The translations under genes were made by a program, and so were the position numbers. Below are positions 16,395 through 24,781 of a stretch of 64,000 nt of DNA, piece after piece. A model generated the notes under the pieces. The model saw only the letters and a list, made by a program, of their open reading frames with translations. It was not told where the DNA came from and searched no databases. Each line of letters starts with the position of its first letter. The first letter of the stretch is position 1. The stretch covers positions 62,001-126,000 of the forward strand of contig CAXTHM010000001.1 of assembly GCA_964244115.1 (NCBI GenBank). Direction: 5' to 3'. Source of the DNA: CADCWK01 sp964244115. GTDB taxonomy: Bacteria > Chloroflexota > Chloroflexia > Thermomicrobiales > UBA6265.

Positions 16395-16723
16395 GATCAC
16401 TCCTTGGAGAAGCTTACAAAGCCGATGGATCGACCCAAAGTGCTAACCTCCCTCGCTAGTAAATCGGATGCTATCAACGAAGAGCAGCTCATTCGACCTT
16501 GCCTCACGATGGGCATTGTCGAAAATAGATTGTGCTACATCGAGCATATGATCATGCTACCGGAATTGGTTCTGTTGTGTCAATAGGTGCGATTGGCTAG
16601 GCAATCATGCAAATATTTTCTTCTCGGTAATCAGGGTGTTTTTTTACTTCGTTCTTTCGGTCAACACTCGGAGTGCCCCCGCAGAGTAGTTGGAGATCGA
16701 ACGAGACCGCAAGTCACATCAAA
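16395..16723. other. Low-GC intergenic part of the lepB island
   Basis: No supported gene. It includes AT-rich runs such as a T-rich stretch near 16640; the right boundary is the sudden start of lepB-like sequence near 16724. Confidence 0.55.
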
Positions 16724-17173
16724 TCCCTGAACTGGATCCCCGGCGTCGACCGCGAGGGCACCTGGAACTTCAGTCCCTTCGGCGAACTCGAGCGTGGCGA
16801 CGTCGTCGTCCTCGAACCGCCGATCCCCCACGACCAGCCGTTCATCAAGCGAGTCATCGGGCTGCCCGGCGACCAGATCTCGTTCGCGGACGGCTACGTG
16901 CTCGTCAACGGCGAGCGCCTCAACGAGCAGTACATTCCCGAACCGATCACGATGTGCACCCCTTCCCGGGCGCTCGTCGACACGTCCACCTGCGACCTGA
17001 CGGTCCCGGACGGAACGGTCTTCGTGATGGGCGACAACCGGACGCCGAACGGCAGCGAGGATTCCCGCATCTTCGGCGTCGTGCCAATCGACAACCTCGT
17101 CGGCGAGGCGTTCTTCAGCAACTGGCCGATCGACCAGATCGGCCCGATCGGCCATGGGGACTACAACGAGTAG
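16724..17173 (+). pseudogene. 5'-truncated signal peptidase I copy
   Basis: Begins abruptly at LNWIPGVDREGTWNF and continues to the normal stop. It keeps the Lys region PFIKRVIGLPGD and the end motif VMGDNRTPNGSEDSR, but it lacks the anchor helix and the catalytic Ser. About 150 codons, closely similar to the matching part of lepB copy 2 and with the GC-rich codons of the chromosome. An open frame extends a little upstream but into unrelated AT-rich sequence. Best read as the displaced original 3' end of lepB copy 2, not as an active enzyme. Confidence 0.8.
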
Positions 17174-17219
17174 GCGCGACCCTTGTGGTCATCCGGACGA
17201 CCGGTCGTCACCCGGGTGA

Positions 17220-17416
17220 CCCGACCATGAATGGATCGGGCTCAGGAACGATGTCGCGGATGCACCGGGAGAAGCTTGACCTACCGCAGCGAAACACAGC
17301 TCGTTCGTGATGCGGCCCGTTCCGGGCCGCATCCGCGTTTCGTGAACATCCGAACCGTAATGGAACCACTCACCGATCGATACATCGTTCCTGAGCCCGA
17401 TCCATTCATGGTCGGG
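17220..17416. mobile_element. MITE-like element with 35-bp perfect terminal inverted repeats
   Basis: Bases 17220-17254 and 17382-17416 are exact complements (left end starts CCCGACCATGAATGG). The 127 bases between hold a second hairpin, GATGCGGCCCG-TTC-CGGGCCGCATC (about 17310-17334). No transposase gene is inside and I see no clear target duplication. Size and structure suit a miniature element or a large structured RNA, immediately after the truncated lepB copy. Confidence 0.6.
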
Positions 17417-17469
17417 CATCGCTGCGGGCGATCATGCATCCCCCAACACGCCGACCCTGTCCCGCGGTC

Positions 17470-17543
17470 CCGCATGGCGGCAACGGCCGCAGCGGCGACC
17501 GGACGACCGGACGACCGCAAGGGTCGCCCCTACGAGAACGCCC
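17470..17543. repeat. Family B repeat
   Basis: GGCGGCAACGGCCGCAGCGG, then GGACGACCGCAAGGGTCGCC and CCCTACGAG: the same modules as the other B copies. Confidence 0.5.
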
Positions 17544-17580
17544 TCCGGTTCGACCGATTCCACCCGCACAACGGACGACC

Positions 17581-17616
17581 GAACGGCCCCGCCCAGAACG
17601 ATGGGCGGGGCCGTTC
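17581..17616. terminator. Perfect 15-bp hairpin
   Basis: GAACGGCCCCGCCCA pairs with 17602-17616 around GAACGA. It is placed downstream of the minus-strand phytase-like gene (ends 17652). Confidence 0.6.
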
Positions 17617-17651
17617 TCTGTGTGGGGGGCGATCGTGATGGGAGGAGCGGC

Positions 17652-18926
17652 CTACACCTCGGGGGTGGCGACCGGGGTGGCGTTGTCCGGGTCCTGATCC
17701 TGGCCGGTGCCGACCTCGACGACCGGCGTGCCCTCCGGCGTACCGGCGGCGGCCGGGGTGCCCGCGGCCGGCGTGCCGGTGGCGTCGCCCGGGATGACCT
17801 CGAAGGCGAGGAACTGGGTGAGCTGCGTGTCGCTGAAGTTGTTGTCCGAGCCGATCACCAGCGAGCGGTTGCCGTTCGCCAGGTCCGGCCCGAAGGCCAG
17901 CGTCTCGAGGTTGTCGACGGTGAAGTCGCTGCCGTCGAACTCCGCGATCAGGCGCTTGGCGATCGGGGTGTAGTCCGCGCCGATCAGCGAATCGACGCCG
18001 CTGATGTCGGTCGCGCCGGTCAGGTCGATCTCATAGAGGCGGATGTCGTTGGAATAGCTCTCGTCGGCGGCCTGGACCGTGCCGCGCTCGAGCAGCAGCA
18101 TCGTCGTGTCGGTGACGGCGAGGATCTCGGTGATGCCATTGATCGTGAAGAGGGCCCCAGCCTCGACGTTCGGCACGGCGTCGGCCTCATAGGCGTACTG
18201 GGCGAGGACGGTGCCCTCGCGGTCGTACTGCGTGATCCGGTTGACCGAGCCGGCATCGCCCGTGGCCAGGTCGCCGTCCTGGTAGAGCGGCAGCTCGGTC
18301 GAGACGAAGTACGAGGAGCCATCCGGGGCGAAGGTCAGCCCCTCGAAGGCGCCGTTGTCGCGGATGCCCGTCTCGCCGTTGACATCGGCGTCGAACACGT
18401 CATCGGCCGGGAGGCTCGCGACGAAGGTGCCGTCCGGCTCGGTGACGTAGACGCCAGGGTCGATGCCGAGCACCTGGCTGCCCTCGGTCGTCCAGTAGAA
18501 GTTGCCGCTCTGGGGGTCGACGCGGATCGACTCCGGGTCCGGGACGTTGCCGCCGGCATCGACGTTCGGGAACGGCGTGCCGTCCTCCTGCAGGAGGGTA
18601 ACGGCGGAGGTCAGCTCGGCGCTGTCGAACGATACGTCGTCGTACGTCAGCGTCGCGTCGTAGAACCGGGCCGGGGCGTTGTCCGAGCGGTCGTCGCTGA
18701 GGACGATCCAGCTCTCGCTCTCGGCGTCGTAGTCCAGGCCGGATAGCCCGCCGACGAGGGTATCGTCGACCGTGAGGTCGTTCGGGAGGTCCTGCTCGCC
18801 GATCAGGCGGACGGAGGCGACGGATGCGAGCGCGGCGTCCTGCGCGGCGAGGGCGGACGGGAGCACCTGCCCGGTCAGGAGGGCGGTGGCGACGAGGGAC
18901 GTGGCGACAAGCCGTGTGCGCGTCAT
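17652..18926 (-). CDS. Exported esterase-like phytase-family protein
   Basis: 424 residues from ATG 18926 (AAAGGA six bases upstream). A Sec-type signal (TRTRLVATSLVATALLTG ... ALAAQDA) is followed by a beta-propeller-like domain with the landmarks of the esterase-like-activity-of-phytase family: GGLSGLDYDAESESWIVLSDD, DPESIRVDPQSGNFYWTTE, GAFEGLTFAPDGSSYFVSTE, and NLETLAFGPDL near the end. Members act on phosphoesters outside the cell, though the true substrate is unknown. The C-terminus is a Thr/Pro/Ala linker-like tail (PAAGTPAAAGTPEGTP), perhaps wall-associated. A longer open frame upstream is not supported. Confidence 0.82.
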   Translation of the reverse strand: MTRTRLVATSLVATALLTGQVLPSALAAQDAALASVASVRLIGEQDLPNDLTVDDTLVGGLSGLDYDAESESWIVLSDDRSDNAPARFYDATLTYDDVSFDSAELTSAVTLLQEDGTPFPNVDAGGNVPDPESIRVDPQSGNFYWTTEGSQVLGIDPGVYVTEPDGTFVASLPADDVFDADVNGETGIRDNGAFEGLTFAPDGSSYFVSTELPLYQDGDLATGDAGSVNRITQYDREGTVLAQYAYEADAVPNVEAGALFTINGITEILAVTDTTMLLLERGTVQAADESYSNDIRLYEIDLTGATDISGVDSLIGADYTPIAKRLIAEFDGSDFTVDNLETLAFGPDLANGNRSLVIGSDNNFSDTQLTQFLAFEVIPGDATGTPAAGTPAAAGTPEGTPVVEVGTGQDQDPDNATPVATPEV

Positions 18927-19337
18927 GGTGGTCCTTTCGCGGCTGTGACGATGTCCCGCTGGACATCGGGGACAGTCAGGCCCCGTCCCGATCGGCTCCG
19001 TTATCGCAGAACATGTCGCGCAGAGTGTTAGGGCTCTGCGATGCTTTCCCCGCTCAGGGTCGTGCCCGTCAACAGGGAGTTCAGATGCATTGCCTGCCCT
19101 TTCAAGCAAAGCCGCTGCTCCCCGCTCCGGGCACCTGTGAGTCCGAACACCGCTTTCGGCGGTGAGAGCGAGCAGGTGAGCCGGAGCGGGGCTGGGGGAG
19201 AGGTCCGCTCAGCTACCCGAGCGCAGCGATCGAAACCCGCTCTGGCGGGACGAAGCGTCTGGCACGGGCCAGGCGTATGGCCGGCGACCTGCGTACCGCT
19301 TGAGACCATCCGGACGAGCAAACGAGAAAGGAACCCC
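18927..19337. other. Divergent intergenic region
   Basis: Separates the phytase-like gene from the dehydrogenase pair. It contains a family A repeat (19115-19217); I see no gene or clear promoter. Confidence 0.5.
19115..19217 (+). repeat. Dispersed repeat family A, copy 6
   Basis: CTGCTCCCCGCTCCGGGCAC to GGGGGAGAGGTCCGCTCAG, with an internal ACCGCTTTCGGCGGT stem. Confidence 0.75.
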
Positions 19338-20081
19338 GTGACCGACACGAGCGATCGACCGACGGTCCTGCTGACCGGCGCCGCCGGCAATATCGGCCGC
19401 GCGTTTCGCCGGATCGCAGGGGAGCGGTATGCCCTCCGCCTGGCCGACACCAAGGGGATCAGCCTGGCACCGGGGGAGGCGGCCGAGCGGCTCTATCTCG
19501 ATGTCTCCGACCTCGAGGCCTGCCGGGCCGCCTGCCGGGGCATCGGCACGGTCGTCCATCTCGCCGCCGACCCGTCGCCGGAGGCCGGCTTCTACGAGTC
19601 GCTGCTGGAGAACAACATCAAGGGGGTCTTCAACGTCTACCGGGCCGCCAGCGACAATGGCGTCCGCCGGGTGATCTTCGCCAGCAGCGTCCACGCCGTC
19701 GGCGGCTACCCGGCCGGCTTCCAGCCCCACAACGAGACGGCGCCCCGGCCGCGAAACCTCTACGGCGCCTCGAAGGCGTTCGGGGAGACGATCGGCTCCG
19801 TCTTCGCCACCCAGCACGGGCTGACCAGCATCGCCATCCGGATCGGCGCCTTCGACCACGCCCCGACGGACCCGCGGCACCCAGACCCGGCGACCGCCTC
19901 CGCCTTCGTCAGCCCGCGTGATCTCACGCACCTGATCGAGCGCTGCATCGCCGCCGACCTGACCGGGTTCCACGTCGTCCATGGCCTCTCGAACAACCGG
20001 CTGACGGCGTTCGACATCTCCTCGACCCGCACGCTCGTCGGCTACGAGCCGCGGGACGATGGCTTCGCCTATCATGGCTGA
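19338..20081 (+). CDS. NAD-dependent epimerase/dehydratase, uronate-dehydrogenase-like (copy 1)
   Basis: 247 residues from GTG 19338 (GAGAAAGGA upstream). Extended short-chain dehydrogenase: the nucleotide motif TGAAGNIG at the start, VVHLAAD, and the active-site Ser/Tyr/Lys as SSV...YGASK. Length and motifs match uronate dehydrogenases that oxidise galacturonate or glucuronate to the lactone, but a sugar epimerase role is possible. It is followed 61 bases later by a close paralogue, so the two were tandem-duplicated and are probably co-transcribed. Confidence 0.8.
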   Translation: MTDTSDRPTVLLTGAAGNIGRAFRRIAGERYALRLADTKGISLAPGEAAERLYLDVSDLEACRAACRGIGTVVHLAADPSPEAGFYESLLENNIKGVFNVYRAASDNGVRRVIFASSVHAVGGYPAGFQPHNETAPRPRNLYGASKAFGETIGSVFATQHGLTSIAIRIGAFDHAPTDPRHPDPATASAFVSPRDLTHLIERCIAADLTGFHVVHGLSNNRLTAFDISSTRTLVGYEPRDDGFAYHG

Positions 20082-20142
20082 CCGGGTCCGTGGCCCATCG
20101 ACCGCGATCGACACAAGCAGTGATCGAGCAGGAGAGGCACCC

Positions 20143-20914
20143 ATGTCGGAGCAGACAGGCAAGCGGACCGTGCTCCTGACCGGGGCGGGGGGCGACATCG
20201 GGACGGAGTTCCGGCAATACGTCGGGGACCGGTACGCGATGCGGCTGGCCGGCCGGAGCGATATCCCCCTCGCCGACGGCGAGCGGGCCGAAGTGATCTC
20301 GCTGGACATCGCCGATCTCGACGCCTGCCAGGCGGCCTGCCGGGGGATCGACACGGTCGTCCACCTCGCCGCCGACCGCCGGATGCACGCCGAGTTCTAC
20401 GACTCGCTGATCGAGAACAACATCAAGGGCACCTACAACATCTACCGGGCTGCCAGGGACCAGGGCGTCCGCCGGGNNNNNNNNNNCCAGCAGCGTCAAC
20501 GCCGTCGCCGGGGCACCGACGCGCCACCAGGCCCAGACGGACGAGGTCCCGACCCCGCTCAACATCTACGGCGCCTCGAAGGTCTGGGGCGAGGCGCTGG
20601 GCGCCTACTTCGATGCCGTCGAGGGGCTGGGCGGCTTCGCGATCCGGATCGGCGCCTTCAAGCCGGACTTCGACGAGCTCGGCGACGAGCCGGCGTCGGC
20701 CCGCCACATCTCGATGCTCGTCAGCCCCCGGGACCTCTCGCACCTGATCGTGCGCTGCATCGAGACGGACGTGACCGGCTTCCACATCGTCCACGGCCTG
20801 TCGAACAACGCACTTCCGTTCATGGACATCGAGTCCACCAAGACGCTGCTTGGCTGGGAGCCGGAGGACGACGGCTTCGCCCTCTACGGCAACCGGTTCA
20901 GCACCGTCGATTAG
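20143..20914 (+). CDS. NAD-dependent epimerase/dehydratase, uronate-dehydrogenase-like (copy 2, interrupted by gap)
   Basis: A paralogue of the preceding gene: TGAGGDIG, VVHLAAD, ENNIKGTYNIYRAA, then after the gap SSVNAVAG, IYGASKVWGE and the end WEPEDDGFALYGNRFSTVD. Ten Ns at 20477-20486 sit where the neighbour encodes VRRVIFASS; a 9-base gap would restore the frame, so the 10-N placeholder causes the apparent frameshift. ATG 20143 follows AGGAGAGG. It ends with a longer C-terminal phrase than copy 1. Confidence 0.82.
20477..20486. other. Assembly gap (10 N)
   Basis: Inside the second dehydrogenase gene; comparison with copy 1 suggests about 9 missing bases. Confidence 0.85.
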
Positions 20915-20947
20915 GCGCGGGTCACCGCGAAGCAAGCAGGTGAACCG

Positions 20948-21050
20948 GAGCAGACCTCTCCCCCGACCCCTCTCCAAGCACCTGCTTGCTCACCCGCCGG
21001 AAGCGGCTCTCGCTGCGCTGCGGCTCCGCAAGTGACCGGAGAGGGGAGAC
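20948..21050 (-). repeat. Dispersed repeat family A, copy 7
   Basis: AGCAGACCTCTCCCCCGACC ... GCTCTCGCTGCGCTGCGGC ... GACCGGAGAGGGGAGAC. Confidence 0.75.
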
Positions 21051-21146
21051 GCACGCCTATCCAGCGCAGCTATCTTATGCGAATGCCGCTTCAGATAGGG
21101 CCTTACGGCGGCCCTCGGTCCTGCGCTCAACCTTGCTCCAAGGGCC

Positions 21147-21223
21147 TGCTCCCCTCTCCGGCTCGTTTCGCGCTGCGGCGCTCACGCCCGGAGAGGGGCT
21201 GGGGGAGGGGTCTCCTCCGCCAC
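21147..21223 (+). repeat. Dispersed repeat family A, copy 8 (short)
   Basis: CTGCTCCCCTCTCCGGCTCG ... GGGGGAGGGGTCTCCTCCG; the central part is shortened. Confidence 0.7.
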
Positions 21224-21258
21224 CAGCCAACACCAAGGAAACCGCGCTACCGGGGGGA

Positions 21259-21510
21259 TCAGCGCTGATCTCCTGGCCGCTCGCCATCCCGGAGCCGCTG
21301 GCGGGTCGTCCGGGTCTGCCGGACAGTCCGGATCAGCGCGACGGCCAGCAGGAGGACGATGGCGATCCCGACGCCGATACCGAGCTGCCCGGAGACGATC
21401 ACGATCAGATAGAACGCGACCCCGGCCAGTACCCCGACGATGGTCGGCGTGCTGAGCTCGGGCAGCCGCCAGCGCCGGGTTGAGGGGTCATCGGTCGGGT
21501 GATCGCTCAT
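21259..21510 (-). CDS. Small two-TM membrane protein
   Basis: 83 residues. A polar N-terminus (DHPTDDPSTRRWRLPEL) leads to two hydrophobic helices (about 24-41 and 45-62), the second preceded by a Gly-rich turn (GQLGIGVGIAI), then a basic Arg-rich tail. No family recognised. Last of four tiny membrane-protein genes downstream of proS on the same strand. Confidence 0.6.
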   Translation of the reverse strand: MSDHPTDDPSTRRWRLPELSTPTIVGVLAGVAFYLIVIVSGQLGIGVGIAIVLLLAVALIRTVRQTRTTRQRLRDGERPGDQR

Positions 21511-21569
21511 GACGGCAGTGTGATCGGCATCCGATCCGGCCGCAAGGGACGGCCACCTACTCGGACCGA

Positions 21570-21827
21570 TCAGGCAAGGCCGTCATCGTCATCGTCCCCG
21601 TTCTTGCCAGTCCGACTCCGGGCATTGGCGCTCAGGGCCACTCCGAGGCCAGCGCCGATCGCGAGGCCGATGCCGATCCCCAGCCCGATGTTGTCGAAGA
21701 TGAGCAGCCCAAACACGATGCCGAAGATCAAGCCGAGGCTGATCCCGAGCGGCAGATACCCGGCGGCGTTTACCCGCTCCTCGTCCCCCGACGATCCGGC
21801 GATCTTCGGTTGCTCCTGGTCGGTCAT
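21570..21827 (-). CDS. Small glycine-rich membrane protein
   Basis: 85 residues from ATG 21827 (GGGAG seven bases upstream); an in-frame start further up is less likely. Two hydrophobic helices rich in regularly spaced Gly (LGISLGLIFGIVFGLL; IGLGIGIGLAIGAGLGVAL) resemble glycine zippers, followed by a basic turn and an acidic DDDDDG tail. Function unknown. Confidence 0.6.
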   Translation of the reverse strand: MTDQEQPKIAGSSGDEERVNAAGYLPLGISLGLIFGIVFGLLIFDNIGLGIGIGLAIGAGLGVALSANARSRTGKNGDDDDDGLA

Positions 21828-21975
21828 GAGGTGCTCCCTGCGTCCTGGACTCAACGGACCGTATCGCCAGGCGGTTCGCTTTCGAGGCGGATGGGTAGCG
21901 GACGGGTAGCGGAGCGGAGCGCTCTCCCGATGCAGAGGTTTGCTCCGCCTCCGAGCGCCTCCGTTGCAGACCAGG

Positions 21976-22299
21976 CTACTTCCGGGGATTGGCCCGCCGC
22001 ATCATCCCGTAGAGGGCGCCGAGCAGCGCCCCGAAGACGACCCCGATGATTGGTTGACCGACCAGGAACCCGACGCTCGTCCCGAAGAAGACGCCGAGGG
22101 CGACCGAGAAGTAGACCGGGGCGGGGCCGATCGCATCGGAGCGTTTGCGGAACAGCCCGTGGTCCGTGCCACTGGTCGAAACGGGCGGCGTTGCGGGGCG
22201 ATCCGCGGACTGACGAGTTCCGGTGGTGGCCGGGGGCTCCGTCGATCGCGCCGGGTTGGCCCGCGACTGGTCGCTCGGTCGCGGAGCGTCGGCCGTCAT
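21976..22299 (-). CDS. Small glycine-rich membrane protein
   Basis: 107 residues. The first 60 are polar and Pro/Thr-rich; the rest is two hydrophobic helices (VYFSVALGVFFGTSVGFLVG and IIGVVFGALLGALYGMM) with glycine spacing and a basic end. Its ATG overlaps the stop of the preceding gene as ATGA (22296-22299), so the two are translationally coupled. Confidence 0.62.
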   Translation of the reverse strand: MTADAPRPSDQSRANPARSTEPPATTGTRQSADRPATPPVSTSGTDHGLFRKRSDAIGPAPVYFSVALGVFFGTSVGFLVGQPIIGVVFGALLGALYGMMRRANPRK

Positions 22300-22622
22300 A
22301 GGGTGGCGTCCAGACGGGCGCGTTCACGGCGGCGGTCGATGACGATGCCGAGGATCGCGCCGATCAGCCCGCCGATCGCGCAGGCGGCCAGCAGCGGGAA
22401 CGACGTCGGAAGCGCGGCGATCGCCCCGATCACAACGCCGAGCGCCAGTAGCGGACCGACCGACGAACTCATCGATTGCGGTCGGCTGTCCGGGACTTCG
22501 GCGATGACGGGCTCATCGTCCTCGACCTCCGCCAGCGGGGCCGGCGCGAGTTCGGGACGGACACGGGGGACAACCCGGCTGCCGTCCGGGTTGCGGGCGA
22601 TGGGTTTGCGACGCCTGGCCAT
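22296..22622 (-). CDS. Small membrane protein
   Basis: 108 residues from ATG 22622 (AAGGGG upstream). A basic start (ARRRKPIARNPDG), an acidic middle, then two hydrophobic helices (LLALGVVIGAIAAL and AACAIGGLIGAILGIVI) and a basic tail. It begins 82 bases after the proS stop, so it may be read with proS. No known family. Confidence 0.62.
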   Translation of the reverse strand: MARRRKPIARNPDGSRVVPRVRPELAPAPLAEVEDDEPVIAEVPDSRPQSMSSSVGPLLALGVVIGAIAALPTSFPLLAACAIGGLIGAILGIVIDRRRERARLDATL

Positions 22623-22704
22623 GGGCCCCTTGCTCTGGTGACCGGGACGGATTGCCCGGTCGGGCAACCGGTCTCAGGTGATGGTCAGGAATGGTCCCGA
22701 GCGA

Positions 22705-24441
22705 TCAGGACAGGATGAAGGGGGCCATCAGATCGGTGATCCGCTGCTCGATGATGGCGACGACGTCACCGAGCGGGATCAGCTCCGACTCGGACGCCGT
22801 CCGGGCCCGGAGTTCGGCCTGCCCCTCGCCGAGGGTCCGGGTGCTGACCGAGAGCCGCAGGGGGCAGCCGATCAGCTCGGCGTCGGCGAACTTGACGCCG
22901 GGCCGCTCCGTCCGGTCGTCGAACAGGACATCGACCCCGGCCGCAGTCAGGTCGTCGTAGATCCCCGCCGCCGCCTCGAACGTCGCCGTGTCGGTGTCCT
23001 TGCCGATCCACGTCAGGTAGACGGAGAACGGCGCGACCGGCGCCGGCCAGATGATCCCCTTGTCATCGTAGTTCTGCTCGACGATCGAGGCCACGAGCCG
23101 ACCGGAACCGATGCCGTACGACCCCATCTGGATCGGTCGATCCACCCCCTGCTCGTCCAGGTACGTCGCGCCGAGCATGGCCGTGTAGCGGTCGCCGAGG
23201 GCGAAGATGTTGCCGACCTCGATCGCCCGCTCGGCCCGCAGCGGCGCCCCGTCGGTCGGGCTCGGGAAGCCGTCCTCGGCCGAGGCGATGTCGTCGACTA
23301 GCAGGCTCGTCCAGTCACGCCCGAAGTTGACGTTGCGCAGATGGAAGCCGGTCCGGTTGGCGCCGGCGACGAGGTTGGGCGTGTCCCGGATGCTGACGTC
23401 GGCGACCACCACGACGTTCTCGCTCTCCGGCAGGCCGACCGGGGAGGCGTAGCCGGGGTCGGCCCCGGCGGCGCGGATTGCCTCCGTCGTCGCCGGGGTG
23501 AGGTTGCCCTCGCCGGTGACCTTACGGAGCTTGGTCTCGTTGACCTCCAGGTCGCCCCGGATGACGGCGAAGATCAGCCGGCCGCTGTCCCCGGTGAAGA
23601 AGACGGCCTTGGCGGTCCGGCTGGTCGGGACGTCGAGCAGCCGGGCCAGTGCCTCGATCGTCGGCGTCGCGGGGGTCGCGACCTCCTCCATAGGCAGGGC
23701 GTCCTCGGCCGGCGGCGTGTCGCGGCGGAAGGTCGCGACCTCGCGGTTGGCCGCGTAGTCGCCGCTCGGGGAGATCAGGATGATGTCCTCACCGAACGGC
23801 GAGGGGGCCATGAACTCCTCGCTGCGCTTGCCGCCCATCATGCCGGTGTCGGCGCCGACCATGTAGAAGTCCAGCCCCGTCCGCCGGTAGATCCGGTCGT
23901 AGGCGACGCGATGCTGCTCGTAGGCGGCGAACATCCCGGCCTCGTCGCGGTCCAGACTGTAGGAGTCCTTCATCGTGAACTCGCGGACCCGGATCAGGCC
24001 GCCGCGGGAGCGGGGCTCGTCGCGCCACTTAGTCTGGAGGTGATAGATGATCTGGGGCAGCTGCCGATAGGAGTTGATCTCGGAGCGGGCGAGGTCGGTG
24101 ACGACCTCCTCGTGCGTCATCGCCAGGACGAGATCGCGGCCGGCCCGGTCCTTGAACCGGGTCAGCGAGGCGTCGATCTGGTCGTAGCGGCCGGTCTCCC
24201 GCCAGATCTCGGCCGGGTGGACGACCGGCATGAGCATCTCCTGCCCGCCGATCGCGTTCATCTCTTCCCGGATGATCCGTTCGATCTTCTGCGTGACCCG
24301 CCAGCCCAGCGGCAGCAGGCTGAACATGCCGGAGCCGAGCGGCCGGATGAACCCGCCGCGCAGGAGCAGGCGGTGGCTGGGCAGCTCCGCGTCATTGGGC
24401 GCCTCGCGCAGGGTCCGGCCGAAGAGATGACTGATCCGCAT
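22705..24441 (-). CDS. proS: Prolyl-tRNA synthetase, bacterial type
   Basis: Charges tRNA-Pro. 578 residues. Class II catalytic core with motif 2 in WRDEPRSRGGLIRVREFTMKD and motif 3 in QMGSYGIGSGRL. The bacterial editing (INS) domain lies between, about residues 225-400, and the anticodon-binding domain at the end. The ATG at 24441 opens directly on RISHLFGRTLREAPNDAEL, the usual start. I looked for a T-box leader upstream and did not find a credible one in the right orientation. Confidence 0.96.
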   Translation of the reverse strand: MRISHLFGRTLREAPNDAELPSHRLLLRGGFIRPLGSGMFSLLPLGWRVTQKIERIIREEMNAIGGQEMLMPVVHPAEIWRETGRYDQIDASLTRFKDRAGRDLVLAMTHEEVVTDLARSEINSYRQLPQIIYHLQTKWRDEPRSRGGLIRVREFTMKDSYSLDRDEAGMFAAYEQHRVAYDRIYRRTGLDFYMVGADTGMMGGKRSEEFMAPSPFGEDIILISPSGDYAANREVATFRRDTPPAEDALPMEEVATPATPTIEALARLLDVPTSRTAKAVFFTGDSGRLIFAVIRGDLEVNETKLRKVTGEGNLTPATTEAIRAAGADPGYASPVGLPESENVVVVADVSIRDTPNLVAGANRTGFHLRNVNFGRDWTSLLVDDIASAEDGFPSPTDGAPLRAERAIEVGNIFALGDRYTAMLGATYLDEQGVDRPIQMGSYGIGSGRLVASIVEQNYDDKGIIWPAPVAPFSVYLTWIGKDTDTATFEAAAGIYDDLTAAGVDVLFDDRTERPGVKFADAELIGCPLRLSVSTRTLGEGQAELRARTASESELIPLGDVVAIIEQRITDLMAPFILS

Positions 24442-24781
24442 GGGGAAAGGGCCTCATTTCCGTCGAAGGGCGATGCCGCTGATTCACTGGATCATCAACA
24501 CGGGTGCGTCCGGCAGGATAGGGGCGGACAGCCTTTGCCCGCAATGGCCGACACGGTCGACATGTCGGAGGGTGGAGAAGTTCCCTCTGACGACAGAGGT
24601 GTTCCCTCATACCGGCATACCGGGCAGACGACGTCCCAAGTCATGCGTTGGGTCTGGTCCGCGAGACGGTAGGAGCAGCCATGAAGACTGTACAATCTAC
24701 GCGTAGCCCCCGTGGCAGGAGAGGCACTCCCTGACGCTTGGAAGAGACCCCGAATCTAGTGCATCGGGCGGGGGCTACTCC
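24442..24781. other. Intergenic region upstream of proS
   Basis: No supported gene. Near 24566-24612 an AGAGGGAACTT-type segment repeats with small inverted arms, perhaps a leader hairpin for proS, but I cannot assign it. Confidence 0.4.

Larger units (their letters stand above)
20915..21258. other. Intergenic region made mostly of repeats
   Basis: Holds two family A copies in opposite orientation (20948-21050 and 21147-21223). No gene seen. Confidence 0.6.

Noticed and set aside
16404..16586. 60-residue plus-strand frame
   Set aside because: No RBS or domain; antisense or adjacent to nothing supporting it.
19040..19337. N-terminal extension of the first dehydrogenase through a repeat
   Set aside because: The frame is open upstream but crosses a family A repeat; GTG 19338 has a good RBS and begins the conserved sequence.
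24541..24620. Possible T-box leader of proS
   Set aside because: An AGGGTGG-like sequence is present but on the strand opposite to proS, and no specifier loop can be made out.
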